From JAFDZW01 sp038229915 (GTDB lineage: Bacteria; Bacteroidota; Ignavibacteria; Palsa-1295): a stretch of 42,510 nucleotides of DNA. Position 1 is the first letter of the stretch. Each line of letters begins with the position of its first letter. Below are positions 17,105 through 25,608 of this stretch, in pieces. The stretch is from contig JBBRNY010000011.1 in assembly GCA_038229915.1 (NCBI GenBank), positions 1 to 42,510 on the forward strand. Direction: 5' to 3'. A model generated the notes under the pieces. It saw nothing but the letters and a program-made list of their open reading frames with translations. It did no database searches and was not told where the DNA came from. Position numbers and translations under genes: made by a program.

Positions 17105-18244
17105 CTATAAATTTCCTCTCAGTGCCTGTTCGCGCTCTATCGACTCGAAGAGGGCTTTGAAGTTTCCTTTGCCGAAACTGCGACCACCGCGGCGTTGGAT
17201 GATCTCGATAAACACAGTGGGTCTATCTTGTATCGGCTTCGTAAAAATTTGGAGCATATAGCCATCATCATCTTTGTCAACCAAGATGCCTAACTTTTCA
17301 AGTTCATCGATCGGCTCGTTTATCTTGCCAATGCGAGCTTCAAGATCTCTATAATAGCTTGTCGGTATCTTCAAGAACTCGACACCTTGCTCGCCAAGTT
17401 TTTTCACAGAAGCAATAATATCGCCGGTGATGAGCGCAATGTGCTGAACGCCGGGACCATTATACCACTCAACATATTCTTCGATCTGCGATTTCTTCTT
17501 TCCGGTTGCTGGCTCGTTGATCGGGAATTTAATTTTTTCGCTTCCACTTGCCATCACTTTCGACATCAGTGCAGAGTACTCCGTACTAATATCTTTATCA
17601 TCAAATGAGAGAAATACATGGAATCCCATTACTTCTTCGTACCACTTGACCCATTTGTTCATCTCGTTCCAACCCACATTGCCGACCATGTGATCGACAG
17701 CCGCAAGACCGGTCGGACGTGCAACAGGATCAACATCGGTGATCATTCTAAACCCGGGTGCAAAGCCTTTGTAATTTTTGCGTTCGACAAATGTATGGAG
17801 TGTGTCGCCGTATGCACGTATCGAGCAAGTGCGGTAAGTGCCGTTCTCATCGGTGATCTCACGCGGCTCTTGCACGCCGACCGCACCGCGTTTTGTTGTC
17901 TCGCGGAACGCCGCTTCGACATCATCAACTTCTATCGCGATCGCATTGACTCCATCGCCATGCTTAGCAAGCATTTCATTGATAGGATGATCTTTCGTCA
18001 GGGGTGTAGTGAGGACAAAACGAATCTTGCCTTGTTCGAGCAAGTAACTTGTTTTGTCACGCGAACCAGTTTCGAGACCGGCATACCCACGAATGCTAAA
18101 GCCGAATGCGGCACGATAATAATAAGCCGATTGCTTTGCATTGCCGACATAAAACTCGATATGGTCGATCGCCTTTAAAGGCAAAAAATCAACTTCGGGC
18201 TCCGTTGCGATATTCTTTTCAGCGACTAATTCTGCTTGCGACAT
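17105..18244 (-). CDS. hpd: 4-hydroxyphenylpyruvate dioxygenase
   Basis: About 379 residues from the ATG at 18244, preceded by AAGGA at 7 bp spacing, one of the few clear Shine-Dalgarno sites here; an ATG five codons upstream is less likely. The Fe(II) ligands of this vicinal-oxygen-chelate enzyme are in place: His185 (AAVDHMVGNV), His268 (GVQHIALITGDI) and Glu347 (VFIEIIQRRGG). The C-terminal gating helix region GKGNFKALFESIEREQ is intact. It converts 4-hydroxyphenylpyruvate to homogentisate in tyrosine breakdown and, in some bacteria, towards quinols or pigments. No hmgA or other tyrosine-pathway gene is adjacent. Its start lies only 18 bp from the divergent dacB start. Confidence 0.97.
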   Translation of the reverse strand: MSQAELVAEKNIATEPEVDFLPLKAIDHIEFYVGNAKQSAYYYRAAFGFSIRGYAGLETGSRDKTSYLLEQGKIRFVLTTPLTKDHPINEMLAKHGDGVNAIAIEVDDVEAAFRETTKRGAVGVQEPREITDENGTYRTCSIRAYGDTLHTFVERKNYKGFAPGFRMITDVDPVARPTGLAAVDHMVGNVGWNEMNKWVKWYEEVMGFHVFLSFDDKDISTEYSALMSKVMASGSEKIKFPINEPATGKKKSQIEEYVEWYNGPGVQHIALITGDIIASVKKLGEQGVEFLKIPTSYYRDLEARIGKINEPIDELEKLGILVDKDDDGYMLQIFTKPIQDRPTVFIEIIQRRGGRSFGKGNFKALFESIEREQALRGNL

Positions 18245-18262
18245 TGTTAATTCCTTCAATAT

Positions 18263-19903
18263 ATGAGCGTAAACTTTAAGTGGAAATCTATACCCGCTAA
18301 AACAACAATATCCTCAAATAGGGTTCTGTTGCCCGTTCGCACGCAAGTAGTTGTGTTTGTGGTCGTTTGTGTTTTTTGTTGTGCAACAGCGTTTGCTCAG
18401 CCGCTCATCCTGCCACCACCTCATGAGCAGATCTCGCAAGATATTCGCTCCATTAATGAATTGCAACGTGATCTTAACGGTATTTTTTCCGATCCGAAAT
18501 TTGCTAATGCGCAGATCGGTGTTGAGGTCAGATCACTAAAGAGTGGGGAAAAATTGTTCAGCCTCAACGCTGAAAAAAATCTTCTTCCTGCATCAAATTT
18601 AAAATTAGTCACGACATCCGCCGCGCTTAAATTACTTGGGCTTGATTTCAGATATTCAACGCAAGTCGTTTCGTCAGGAAAAATGGTGCGATCGACCCTC
18701 AAGGGCGACCTCATCATTCGTGGCTCCGGCGACCCGACACTTGGTTCGCCGTCAATGTTTCCCGACAAAGATCCGACGGCGATCTTCGAAGCATGGGCAG
18801 ATTCGCTTGATGCGCTTGGCATTGAAAAGATCGATGGCAACATCATCGCCGACCCTAATTATTTTACAAGTGATGTCTATCCGCTGGGGTGGTCGATCGA
18901 AGACGAACCATACTATTTCGCAACCCAATCATCGGGAATTTCTTTTGCCGATAATGCAGTGAGTGTCACCGTCGCAGGCGGTTTGCGCGGAGGCTCGAAG
19001 CCGTTGTATGAGTTGACTCCTGAGACACAATATTTTCAGGTGAATGATCTTGCGGTCACCCGAAGTGTACCAATAAAATCTACTGATACGATTCGCGCAA
19101 GTGGCAACTCGATCAGCATTACCCGTCTGCCAGGCGAAAACACGATCACGATACAGGGCAGCATTGACAAAGGTGCAGAAGCAGTGAGCGAACAACTTTC
19201 TATCGATGATCCGCCGACGTATGCTGCAACCGTGTTTCGCGAAACGCTCGAAGCGCATGGGATTACTGTCACGGGAAGTGCAATGACCGCATCTGATCTC
19301 GACGAACGAATCAATTATAATCAGACACATATTCTGATCAATCATCTGAGTCCGCCCTTGAGCGATATTGTAAGAGTCGTTAATAAAAAATCGCATAATC
19401 ATTTTGCCGAACAATTACTGCGAACAATCGGCAAAGAAGTACTCGGCAAAGGGGTTTGGCGAACCGGCGTGCTTGCAATAAAAAAGTATCTAACACTTGC
19501 CGGGCTTGATCCTGACAAAGTCGCACTCTATGACGGCTCCGGGCTTTCGAGAATGGATCTCATCTCGCCTTCGAATTTTGTACAACTCCTAAAAACAATT
19601 TACGCAGATCCACAACTATATTCAACTTTTGATTCTTCACTTCCGGTGATGGGGGTCGATGGCACACTCTCCAACCGTCTTCGTGATAGTCGTGCGGCAA
19701 TGAATGTTCATGCCAAAACAGGGTCGCTCACTGGTGTCAGAAGTCTTAGCGGGTATCTCACCACAAAAGATAACGAACCGCTCGCATTCTCGATCATCAT
19801 TAATAATTATACAACCTCCGGCAGCGAGGTACAAAATCTTGGTGATCTGTTTATCTTACGATTAGTAAATTTTTCGAGAGCGGGTTTGTCGGGAGGAAAA
19901 TAA
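18263..19903 (+). CDS. dacB: D-alanyl-D-alanine carboxypeptidase/endopeptidase (PBP4 family)
   Basis: A 546-residue periplasmic class C penicillin-binding protein. The three catalytic motifs are present: Ser111-x-x-Lys114 (ASNLK), Ser377-His-Asn379 (KSHNHFAEQ) and Lys485-Thr-Gly487 (HAKTGSLTG). The long insert between the first two motifs is typical of PBP4. It trims or opens peptidoglycan cross-links. A signal peptide (VVVFVVVCVFCCATAFAQ) lies after about 25 extra residues. A TTG at 18329 would give a more standard signal sequence and would free about 65 bp for promoters between it and hpd, so the true start may be there. It converges with the glycosyltransferase gene, 6 bp apart, with no terminator between. 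Confidence 0.93.
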   Translation: MSVNFKWKSIPAKTTISSNRVLLPVRTQVVVFVVVCVFCCATAFAQPLILPPPHEQISQDIRSINELQRDLNGIFSDPKFANAQIGVEVRSLKSGEKLFSLNAEKNLLPASNLKLVTTSAALKLLGLDFRYSTQVVSSGKMVRSTLKGDLIIRGSGDPTLGSPSMFPDKDPTAIFEAWADSLDALGIEKIDGNIIADPNYFTSDVYPLGWSIEDEPYYFATQSSGISFADNAVSVTVAGGLRGGSKPLYELTPETQYFQVNDLAVTRSVPIKSTDTIRASGNSISITRLPGENTITIQGSIDKGAEAVSEQLSIDDPPTYAATVFRETLEAHGITVTGSAMTASDLDERINYNQTHILINHLSPPLSDIVRVVNKKSHNHFAEQLLRTIGKEVLGKGVWRTGVLAIKKYLTLAGLDPDKVALYDGSGLSRMDLISPSNFVQLLKTIYADPQLYSTFDSSLPVMGVDGTLSNRLRDSRAAMNVHAKTGSLTGVRSLSGYLTTKDNEPLAFSIIINNYTTSGSEVQNLGDLFILRLVNFSRAGLSGGK

Positions 19904-19909
19904 ACGTAC

Positions 19910-21070
19910 TCAACCAACCAACGGATACTCCACCGCACTCTTACGTCCGTAGGTGCTAATCACATCGGAGTATTGATCGAAGAGCGATGAGCAAACGGCA
20001 TTCCAACGAAATGTTTTCGAGCGTTCGAACGCACCAGATGAAATTCCTTTTCGTAGTTGCTCATCATCGAGAAGCAACTCAACTTGCTGGCACATTTGAT
20101 GGGCATTCATTGGCTCGAAGAACAAACCCGAACGTCCGTGCTCGATAATGCCTGTTTGTCCGCCTGCTTTTGATACGATCGGTGCAAGCCCCGATGACAT
20201 TGCTTCCAGTGTTACTAATCCAAAAGTCTCAGTGGTTGATGGAAAGACAAACAGATCGGAGGAAGCGTAACACTCTGCAAGGGCAGTGCCATTTTGATAG
20301 CCCAAAAATTTCGCGCCGGGCATCATCGCTTCAAATTCTTCGCGGGCATGGCCTTGCCCGACCACGACCATCTGAAAATCATCACGTTTGCCGTGAAGCT
20401 CGGCATACATCTCGGCAAGGGTCTTTAGATCTTTTTCCCAAACAAGTCGGCTTACAAACAAGACGATCGGTTTGTCATTGTTATCACCAAGAATTTTTTT
20501 TCGCCAATCATTTGACCGACGCGCAGGCGTGAAGAGTTCGTGGTCAACGCCGTTCGGCAAATATTGAGTATGCTTAATGCCGTGCTCTTGAAGTTCTTGC
20601 AGGATTAACGGACTTGGTACGAACGTACGATCAACATTATTATAAAATCGGCGCTGAATCTTCCAGATAATTTCTTCACAACCATTCAAATGGTAGTAGC
20701 GCGGATACGACGGAAAGTGTGTATGGTAGGTTGCCACGACCGGCACCCGGAACTCCCGTGCATATTTTACTGCCGCGAAGCCAAGTGTACATGGGCTATT
20801 AATATGAATAATATCCGGACGAAACTGATGCACTTCTTTCACGAATTTCCGATAGCCCGGCAGTGCAAGATTGTATGACCGCTGTAGTGGAAAGGTAACC
20901 GACGGAACGCTGTGAAGTTGGGCATTGAGACCCGAAATATCCGAGAATTGCGCACTGACAGCCATGACTTCGCTTTCGTGCGAGAGCGCTTCTTCGATCA
21001 TCTTAAAGACGACACGCGTCACGCCATCGAATCCCTGTACCAACGTCGCATTAAAATACGCAATGCGCAT
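19910..21070 (-). CDS. GT4-family glycosyltransferase
   Basis: A 386-residue GT-B fold retaining glycosyltransferase. The N-terminal domain has the acceptor-side FNATLVQGFDGVTRVV and the DIIHINSPCTLGFAA and YHTHFPSYPRYY stretches. The C-terminal domain has VLFVSRLVWEKDL, the FLGYQNGTALAECYASSDLFVFPSTTETFGLVTLEAMSSGLAPI donor-site block, with the E-x7-E motif, and VSKAGGQTGII. This resembles the MgtA-like alpha-mannosyltransferases and sulfoquinovosyl- or digalactosyl-diacylglycerol synthases, which glycosylate lipids. The exact sugar and acceptor are unknown. It has no signal peptide and acts at the cytoplasmic side of the membrane. The start is the ATG at 21070. Confidence 0.9.
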   Translation of the reverse strand: MRIAYFNATLVQGFDGVTRVVFKMIEEALSHESEVMAVSAQFSDISGLNAQLHSVPSVTFPLQRSYNLALPGYRKFVKEVHQFRPDIIHINSPCTLGFAAVKYAREFRVPVVATYHTHFPSYPRYYHLNGCEEIIWKIQRRFYNNVDRTFVPSPLILQELQEHGIKHTQYLPNGVDHELFTPARRSNDWRKKILGDNNDKPIVLFVSRLVWEKDLKTLAEMYAELHGKRDDFQMVVVGQGHAREEFEAMMPGAKFLGYQNGTALAECYASSDLFVFPSTTETFGLVTLEAMSSGLAPIVSKAGGQTGIIEHGRSGLFFEPMNAHQMCQQVELLLDDEQLRKGISSGAFERSKTFRWNAVCSSLFDQYSDVISTYGRKSAVEYPLVG

Positions 21071-21302
21071 AGCGATATTTTTTTAGTGAAAACGATCAGA
21101 ATCATTGACTTACAAACATACTGAAGTGGTGATTCTTGACTGTTACCAAAGTGATACGGTTTTATTAGCTCTTGTGATTCACACCGTTTAATGAATTCAT
21201 CATTACATAATACAATATAGATATTGATCGTGGCACGATGTTTGCCTATATGTATCATAACTGTATACTTCTTGATTAACTATATTATGGAGGAAAATAG
21301 TC

Positions 21303-21572
21303 ATGACACGTACAACCAAAAGTGGAAAGAGCACAATTGCTCGCACATCGAAAAGAGCAAGTAGCAAAGCAAAAAAAACAAGTAGAGCCGTTACACTGCC
21401 AAAGCAACATCTCCTTCGTGAGATGATGAAGAAGATAAAAAAAATGTTTAAGGAAAGCATTGCTTATCTGATGAATAAGGAAAAACAAATGCTTCAGCGA
21501 ATAACAAAACAGTTGACTTCTGTAAGGAGAACAGTCTCTTCAAAATCGGCAAAGCTGTCATTGTCGCGATAA
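21303..21572 (+). CDS. Small, very basic Lys/Arg/Ser-rich protein
   Basis: An 89-residue protein that I do not recognise. The first 40 residues are almost entirely Ser, Thr, Lys, Arg and Ala with no hydrophobic core (disordered). The middle (about 40-70) can form an amphipathic helix (LLREMMKKIKKMFKE, then AYLMNKEKQM), and the tail is again Ser/Lys-rich. The composition resembles histone-H1-like or ribosome-associated nucleic-acid-binding proteins. It has a strong GGAGG Shine-Dalgarno 9 bp before the ATG, rare in this window, and its own terminator directly after, so it is a single-gene transcript that is probably well translated. A DNA- or RNA-binding role is inference. Confidence 0.7.
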   Translation: MTRTTKSGKSTIARTSKRASSKAKKTSRAVTLPKQHLLREMMKKIKKMFKESIAYLMNKEKQMLQRITKQLTSVRRTVSSKSAKLSLSR

Positions 21573-21579
21573 AGATCGA

Positions 21580-21621
21580 CCGAGACAGCCCCCAAATGTG
21601 GGCTGTCTCGGTTGGTTTTTT
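21580..21621 (+). terminator. Intrinsic terminator of the basic-protein gene
   Basis: CCGAGACAGCCC and GGGCTGTCTCGG pair perfectly around an eight-base loop, followed by TTGG and a run of T. It lies 8 bp after the stop codon at 21572. Confidence 0.92.
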
Positions 21622-21689
21622 ATGCCGATAGCTCTGCCTTACGATATAGATGTACTCCCTAATAGTATTCAACATTTCCATGTACAATT

Positions 21690-22103
21690 ATGAAAGAGCT
21701 ACAAATGAACAACCCTGAACTCATGATGAGCTACCCAAATCATCGTGTGTGTGCTATTATTGATGAGCGTTCGGATGCAAGCGATGTCCTTGATGCGCTG
21801 ATCAAAATGGGTGGAAAAGAAGGCGAGATCGAAATTCTCAACGGTCGCGAAGGTGTCGGCTTGCTTGACCCCGACGGCAAGCATCACGGCTTCTTCGCGA
21901 AGGTTGCGAGAATGTTGCAGGCATACGGTGATCTCGAGCGCAGATCGATGCACGTCTATGAGACCGCTCTAAAAAAAGGAGCATTCGTCTTTATTATCCC
22001 CGCCGAAAATGAAGACGACAAAAACAGGATCAAACACATCCTGACCGATTACAAAGCTTACGAACTCAACTATTTCAGTACTTGGATAGTAGAGTCAATG
22101 TAA
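21690..22103 (+). CDS. Uncharacterised soluble protein
   Basis: A 137-residue protein without signal peptide or membrane segment. The N-terminal half (HRVCAIIDERSDASDVLDALIKMGG, then EIEILNGREGVGLLDP) has the alternating strand-helix-strand look of a small alpha/beta sandwich and recalls the YflT-like stress-protein fold; this is a weak resemblance. FVFIIPAE near residue 98 looks like a second edge strand. It is preceded by the terminator at 21580-21621 and followed by its own at 22124, so it is a single cistron. Function unknown. Confidence 0.75.
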   Translation: MKELQMNNPELMMSYPNHRVCAIIDERSDASDVLDALIKMGGKEGEIEILNGREGVGLLDPDGKHHGFFAKVARMLQAYGDLERRSMHVYETALKKGAFVFIIPAENEDDKNRIKHILTDYKAYELNYFSTWIVESM

Positions 22104-22123
22104 CGTGCATAACGCCCCCTCAC

Positions 22124-22156
22124 AAAAAAGCCGCCTCGCAAGAGGTGGCTTTTTTA
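22124..22156 (+). terminator. Intrinsic terminator
   Basis: AAAAAAGCCGCCTC pairs with GAGGTGGCTTTTTT around a GCAA tetraloop (one G-T pair), ending the transcript of the gene at 21690. The A-run on the other side would allow use on the minus strand too. Confidence 0.9.
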
Positions 22157-22168
22157 TTTGCCTACTCC

Positions 22169-22300
22169 GCCCATGGTTGAAACCATGGGCTAATTAGTTG
22201 TCATCCGCTGAAGCGGATTCAAATTCATTGTCGTTTACGACAATCCCCGAATCGCTGAAGGCGATGGCAACAACATAGCCCACGGTTTCAACCGTGGGCG
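22169..22300. repeat. Palindromic composite element, family 2 (full copy)
   Basis: Five hairpins in 132 bp: GCCCATGGTT/AACCATGGGC, ATCCGC/GCGGAT (TGAA loop), TTGTCGT/ACGACAA, ATCGC/GCGAT and GCCCACGGTT/AACCGTGGGC. The two outer hairpins form an inverted repeat of each other, with paired changes (ATGG..CCAT versus ACGG..CCGT) that keep each stem intact. It is intergenic, downstream of the hicB-like gene. The layout is like REP/BIME elements and like the five-copy family at 25609-30273, but the sequence differs. Confidence 0.85.
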
Positions 22301-22382
22301 GGATTATAATACTACATTGAAGTGATTTTATTACAAATGCTAAGTTGGGCCTTTGGCATTTGAAGATTTGCTCAGAGCAATT

Positions 22383-22565
22383 CTAAAAGTGTGCAGTTTC
22401 GATGAGGACATCATCGGTTGGCTCTAAATAAAGTTCTATCGCTTCGCGAATATTGGCAACTGCCTCGTCGTGAGTATCACCTTCGCTGATGCAGCCGGGC
22501 AATGAAGGTACATAAACAGTGTATCCGCCTTCATCAGACTCTTCAAGTATGACCTTAAATTTCAT
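22383..22565 (-). CDS. HicB-like antitoxin domain protein, orphan
   Basis: 60 residues from the ATG at 22565; a longer frame exists but runs through the palindrome upstream. The HicB N-terminal domain is clear: FKVILEESDEGGYTVYVPSLPGCISEGDTHDEAVANIREAIELYLE. The ribbon-helix-helix or HTH tail of longer HicB proteins is missing, as in the short form. HicB normally neutralises the HicA mRNA interferase, but no hicA-like frame lies on either side; both flanks are occupied by family-2 palindromes. It may be a relic, a solitary regulator, or an antitoxin against a distant HicA. Confidence 0.85.
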   Translation of the reverse strand: MKFKVILEESDEGGYTVYVPSLPGCISEGDTHDEAVANIREAIELYLEPTDDVLIETAHF

Positions 22566-22605
22566 ATAATAATAAACGACAGAAGACAGAAGTTGTTCCG
22601 ATGAA

Positions 22606-22627
22606 CCCCACGGTTTCAACCGTGGGC
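22606..22627. repeat. Palindromic element, family 2 (single hairpin)
   Basis: CCCACGGTT/AACCGTGGG hairpin with the same sequence as the right-hand outer arm of the element at 22169-22300. The inner hairpins are absent. It lies about 40 bp upstream of the hicB-like start, so the gene is bracketed by the family. Confidence 0.8.
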
Positions 22628-22682
22628 TAATCTGACAAACGAAGGAATTATTTATTATACTTTTTCCTTAGCTTGTACAACT

Positions 22683-23303
22683 ATGAAACATATCTTATGT
22701 ATTATTTTCGTATCGTCAATTCTGGCAATAGGTTGTCACCAAGATCCCTTAACTCCTATTCCTACTCCCATTTTGATGCCATTATCAGTAGGGAATACCT
22801 ACATATATTATTCTGAGAGCACAAAGATATTTGATACCATTACTTTTACCTCAGAAAAAAGTCTTTTAGGGCACCAAATTTTTTTAGTAAACGGAATGAA
22901 AACCTATGGGTATTGTCATGGTAGTGACACCCTCTTTTCCGTTAGTGATTCTCAATTTTTCATGATCATGTTTACTCCCCCTGAAATTGGACAACTAATC
23001 CATGAAGAACACGATACTTTGATTGGCAAAAATGAATTTGGAGATCCAAACGGACTGTTGTACCATTATAATAGCAAATCATTGGCAGCCGTACTAGATA
23101 CAATAATAACTACACCTGCTGGCTCCTTTCACTGTTTTGGAATTAAAACACTGAGTGATTTTATTGAGTATGGTTCGCACGATACAACACTGACATGGTA
23201 TTGTTCTTCAGTGGGATTTGTAAAAGACACCACGCATAGGGAAAGTGAAGTATTTGGAATAAGCGATCGAAGCAATGTTCTATTTAGTTATAAACTAAAG
23301 TAG
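22683..23303 (+). CDS. Hypothetical lipoprotein
   Basis: 206 residues with a lipoprotein signal (MKHILCIIFVSSILAIGC; lipobox LAIGC with Cys18). The mature part begins with a Pro/Thr linker (PLTPIPTPILMPLSVGNTYIYY). It is mainly predicted beta-strand, with DTTLTWYCSSVGFVKDTT near the C-terminus, a pattern common in Bacteroidota lipoproteins of unknown function (start of the mature domain reads like a LPLSVGNTWTY motif). It is more AT-rich than its neighbours, which may mean transfer. It should be anchored in the periplasm or outer membrane. Confidence 0.8.
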   Translation: MKHILCIIFVSSILAIGCHQDPLTPIPTPILMPLSVGNTYIYYSESTKIFDTITFTSEKSLLGHQIFLVNGMKTYGYCHGSDTLFSVSDSQFFMIMFTPPEIGQLIHEEHDTLIGKNEFGDPNGLLYHYNSKSLAAVLDTIITTPAGSFHCFGIKTLSDFIEYGSHDTTLTWYCSSVGFVKDTTHRESEVFGISDRSNVLFSYKLK

Positions 23304-23416
23304 AATAGTTTGACTAATCAGGAATATATTCTGTCTATATAAGTACTGATTTATTCTAAGAGCTACTGCCGAGCATCCCGAAAAAAGTGTGTATTCATAT
23401 CACAAGTTTACAAATT

Positions 23417-23450
23417 AAAAAAAGCCGGCTCCTCTCAGAGCCGGCTTTTT
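23417..23450 (-). terminator. Intrinsic terminator of groESL
   Basis: AAAAAAGCCGGCTC and GAGCCGGCTTTTT pair around a CTCTCA-type loop, 23 bp after the groEL stop on the minus strand, with a T-run on that strand. Confidence 0.9.
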
Positions 23451-23472
23451 CACTTTACGTTCTTTCGTTCGC

Positions 23473-25113
23473 TTAGTACATTCCGTCCATACCGCCGCCT
23501 GGGTGGGCTGGCATTGCCGGGGCATTTTCTTTTTTCTCGACGATCGTCGCTTCGGTCGTCAAGAGAAGTGATGCGACCGATGCTGCGTTTTGCAGTGCAG
23601 AGCGTGTTACTTTGGTTGGGTCGATTACGCCCGACTTCACCAAGTTTTCATACTCTTCGGTTGCTGCATTGAAACCGTAATCATCAGTGCCTTCTTTGAC
23701 TTTGTTGACGATGACCGAACCTTCGAGTCCGGCATTGGCAACGATCTGACGAAGCGGTTCTTCGAGTGCGCGACGAACGATCTCGATGCCGGTTCTGACA
23801 TCATCATTCGTTTGCTTTTTGATGAACGCAGGTGTCAAGCCAGCGAGTGCGCGAATGAGCGCAACGCCGCCGCCCGGCACGATACCTTCTTCAACAGCAG
23901 CGCGTGTTGCATGCAACGCATCTTCGACGCGAGCTTTTTTCTCTTTCATTTCGATCTCGGTCGATGCACCGATCTTGATGACGGCTACGCCGCCTGAAAG
24001 TTTTGCAAGGCGCTCTTGCAATTTTTCTTTATCATAATCGCTCGTCGTTTTTTCGATCTGCGATTTGATCTCGTTGATGCGGCGCTTAATATCATCTTTC
24101 ATACCAGCACCTTCGACGATCGTCGTGTTATCTTTGTCGATCGTGATACGGCTTGCGGTACCGAGTGATTCGAGCGCGGTGTTATCGAGCTTGAATCCTT
24201 TTTCTTCGCTGATAACTGTTCCGCCTGTGAGAACAGCAATATCTTCGAGCATCGCTTTGCGGCGATCACCAAAGCCCGGAGCCTTGACGGCTGCGATCTT
24301 GAGCGTACCACGAAGTTTGTTCACCACGAGTGTTGCAAGTGCTTCGCCTTCGAGATCTTCAGCGATGATAAGCATCTGACGACCTGCCTGTGCGACCTTT
24401 TCCAAGATCGGAAGCAAATCTTTCATCGTGCTGATCTTCTTGTCATGGATCAAGATGTACGGATTTTCGAGAACCGCTTCCATCGTATCAGGATCGGTCA
24501 CGAAGTAAGGAGAAAGATAACCGCGATCGAACTGCATACCTTCAACGACAGTAAGTTCGGTCTCGATGCCTTTTGCTTCTTCGACAGTGATGACACCGTC
24601 TTTACCAACTTTTTCCATTGCTTCAGCGATCAATGCGCCGATCGATGGATCGTTGTTTGCGCTGATCGAACCGACCTGCGCAATTTCTTTCTTGCCCGAA
24701 ATAGGACGCGAAAGTTTTTTTAATTCTTCGACAACGCTCACGACAGCGAGGTCGATACCGCGTTTGAGATCCATCGGGTTTGCGCCGGCAGTCACGTTGC
24801 GAAGTCCTTCGCGAACGATAGCCTGTGCAAGCACGGTTGCGGTTGTTGTTCCGTCACCGGCGATGTCGCTGGTCTTCGAAGCAACTTCGCGAACCATCTG
24901 TGCGCCCATATTCTCGATCGGATCTTCGAGTTCGATCTCTTTCGCGACTGTCACACCATCTTTGGTGATGTTCGGTGCGCCGAATTTCTTATCGATAACA
25001 ACGTTGCGGCCTTTCGGTCCGAGTGTTACTTTAACTGCGTCAGCAAGCTGATCGACACCGCGCTTGAGTTTTGCGCGAGCGTCACCTTCAAATGTTATGA
25101 TCTTAGATGCCAT
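23473..25113 (-). CDS. groEL: Chaperonin GroEL (Hsp60)
   Basis: A 546-residue ATP-dependent chaperonin subunit that forms a tetradecameric ring and folds proteins with GroES. Group I signatures are intact: LGPKGRNVVIDKKFGAPNITKDGVTVAKEI, the ATP-site GDGTTTATVLAQAIV, the apical domain ISTMKDLLPILEKVAQAGRQMLIIAEDLEGEALATLVVNKLRG and AAVEEGIVPGGGVAL. The C-terminus is a short GGGMDGMY, not a long GGM repeat. The Shine-Dalgarno-like AAAGGA lies 13 bp before the ATG. It forms an operon with groES (41-bp gap) under CIRCE control. Confidence 0.99.
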   Translation of the reverse strand: MASKIITFEGDARAKLKRGVDQLADAVKVTLGPKGRNVVIDKKFGAPNITKDGVTVAKEIELEDPIENMGAQMVREVASKTSDIAGDGTTTATVLAQAIVREGLRNVTAGANPMDLKRGIDLAVVSVVEELKKLSRPISGKKEIAQVGSISANNDPSIGALIAEAMEKVGKDGVITVEEAKGIETELTVVEGMQFDRGYLSPYFVTDPDTMEAVLENPYILIHDKKISTMKDLLPILEKVAQAGRQMLIIAEDLEGEALATLVVNKLRGTLKIAAVKAPGFGDRRKAMLEDIAVLTGGTVISEEKGFKLDNTALESLGTASRITIDKDNTTIVEGAGMKDDIKRRINEIKSQIEKTTSDYDKEKLQERLAKLSGGVAVIKIGASTEIEMKEKKARVEDALHATRAAVEEGIVPGGGVALIRALAGLTPAFIKKQTNDDVRTGIEIVRRALEEPLRQIVANAGLEGSVIVNKVKEGTDDYGFNAATEEYENLVKSGVIDPTKVTRSALQNAASVASLLLTTEATIVEKKENAPAMPAHPGGGMDGMY

Positions 25114-25154
25114 GGTAGTTTTTTCCTTTATTAAAAATTATGGTGAGCGATCTC

Positions 25155-25454
25155 TTATTTTTTGCCTTTGCCAACGATAGCAAATACGTCTGACTCGCGC
25201 ATAATGAGCAAGTCTTCGCCATCGACTGCGATCTCGGTGCCGCTATACTTCCCGTAAAGCACAGTATCGCCGACCTTGACGCCCATCGCGATGAGTTTAC
25301 CAGCATCGTCGTGCTTACCAGCGCCGACTGCAAGGACTTCGCCCTGCTGTGGTTTTTCTTTTGCGGTATCAGGCAAAAACAGCCCGCCCTTAGTTACTTC
25401 CTCTGCCGCCGCAGCGCGGACGATCAGACGATCATGAAGTGGTGTTAAGTTCAT
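25155..25454 (-). CDS. groES: Co-chaperonin GroES (Hsp10)
   Basis: A 99-residue lid of the GroEL cage. The N-terminus LTPLHDRLIVRAAAAEEVTKGGLFLPDTAKEKPQQGEVLAVG holds the mobile loop (KGGLFLP) and GDTVLYGKYSGTEI follows. The C-terminus is slightly basic (VGKGKK). It is the first gene of the groES-groEL operon. The start is the ATG at 25454, about 70 bp below the CIRCE operator. Confidence 0.99.
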   Translation of the reverse strand: MNLTPLHDRLIVRAAAAEEVTKGGLFLPDTAKEKPQQGEVLAVGAGKHDDAGKLIAMGVKVGDTVLYGKYSGTEIAVDGEDLLIMRESDVFAIVGKGKK

Positions 25455-25526
25455 AAGTTATTGATATTTAATGAATTAAAAATAAAAATTGGTGAAACTG
25501 GTCGTTTCTTGTATGATGCTACGTCA

Positions 25527-25553
25527 TTAGCACTCATAGGTTTCGAGTGCTAA
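25527..25553 (-). promoter_or_regulatory. CIRCE operator (HrcA binding site)
   Basis: TTAGCACTC, a nine-base spacer, then GAGTGCTAA: an exact match to the CIRCE consensus on both arms, about 70 bp before groES. HrcA repressor binding here would link groESL to heat or misfolding stress. hrcA itself is not in the window. Confidence 0.97.
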
Positions 25554-25608
25554 GAACAGGAGGTTGGGGGAGGGAGTTTCGGGTGTTGGGCGAATTCCTG
25601 CCCCCAGT

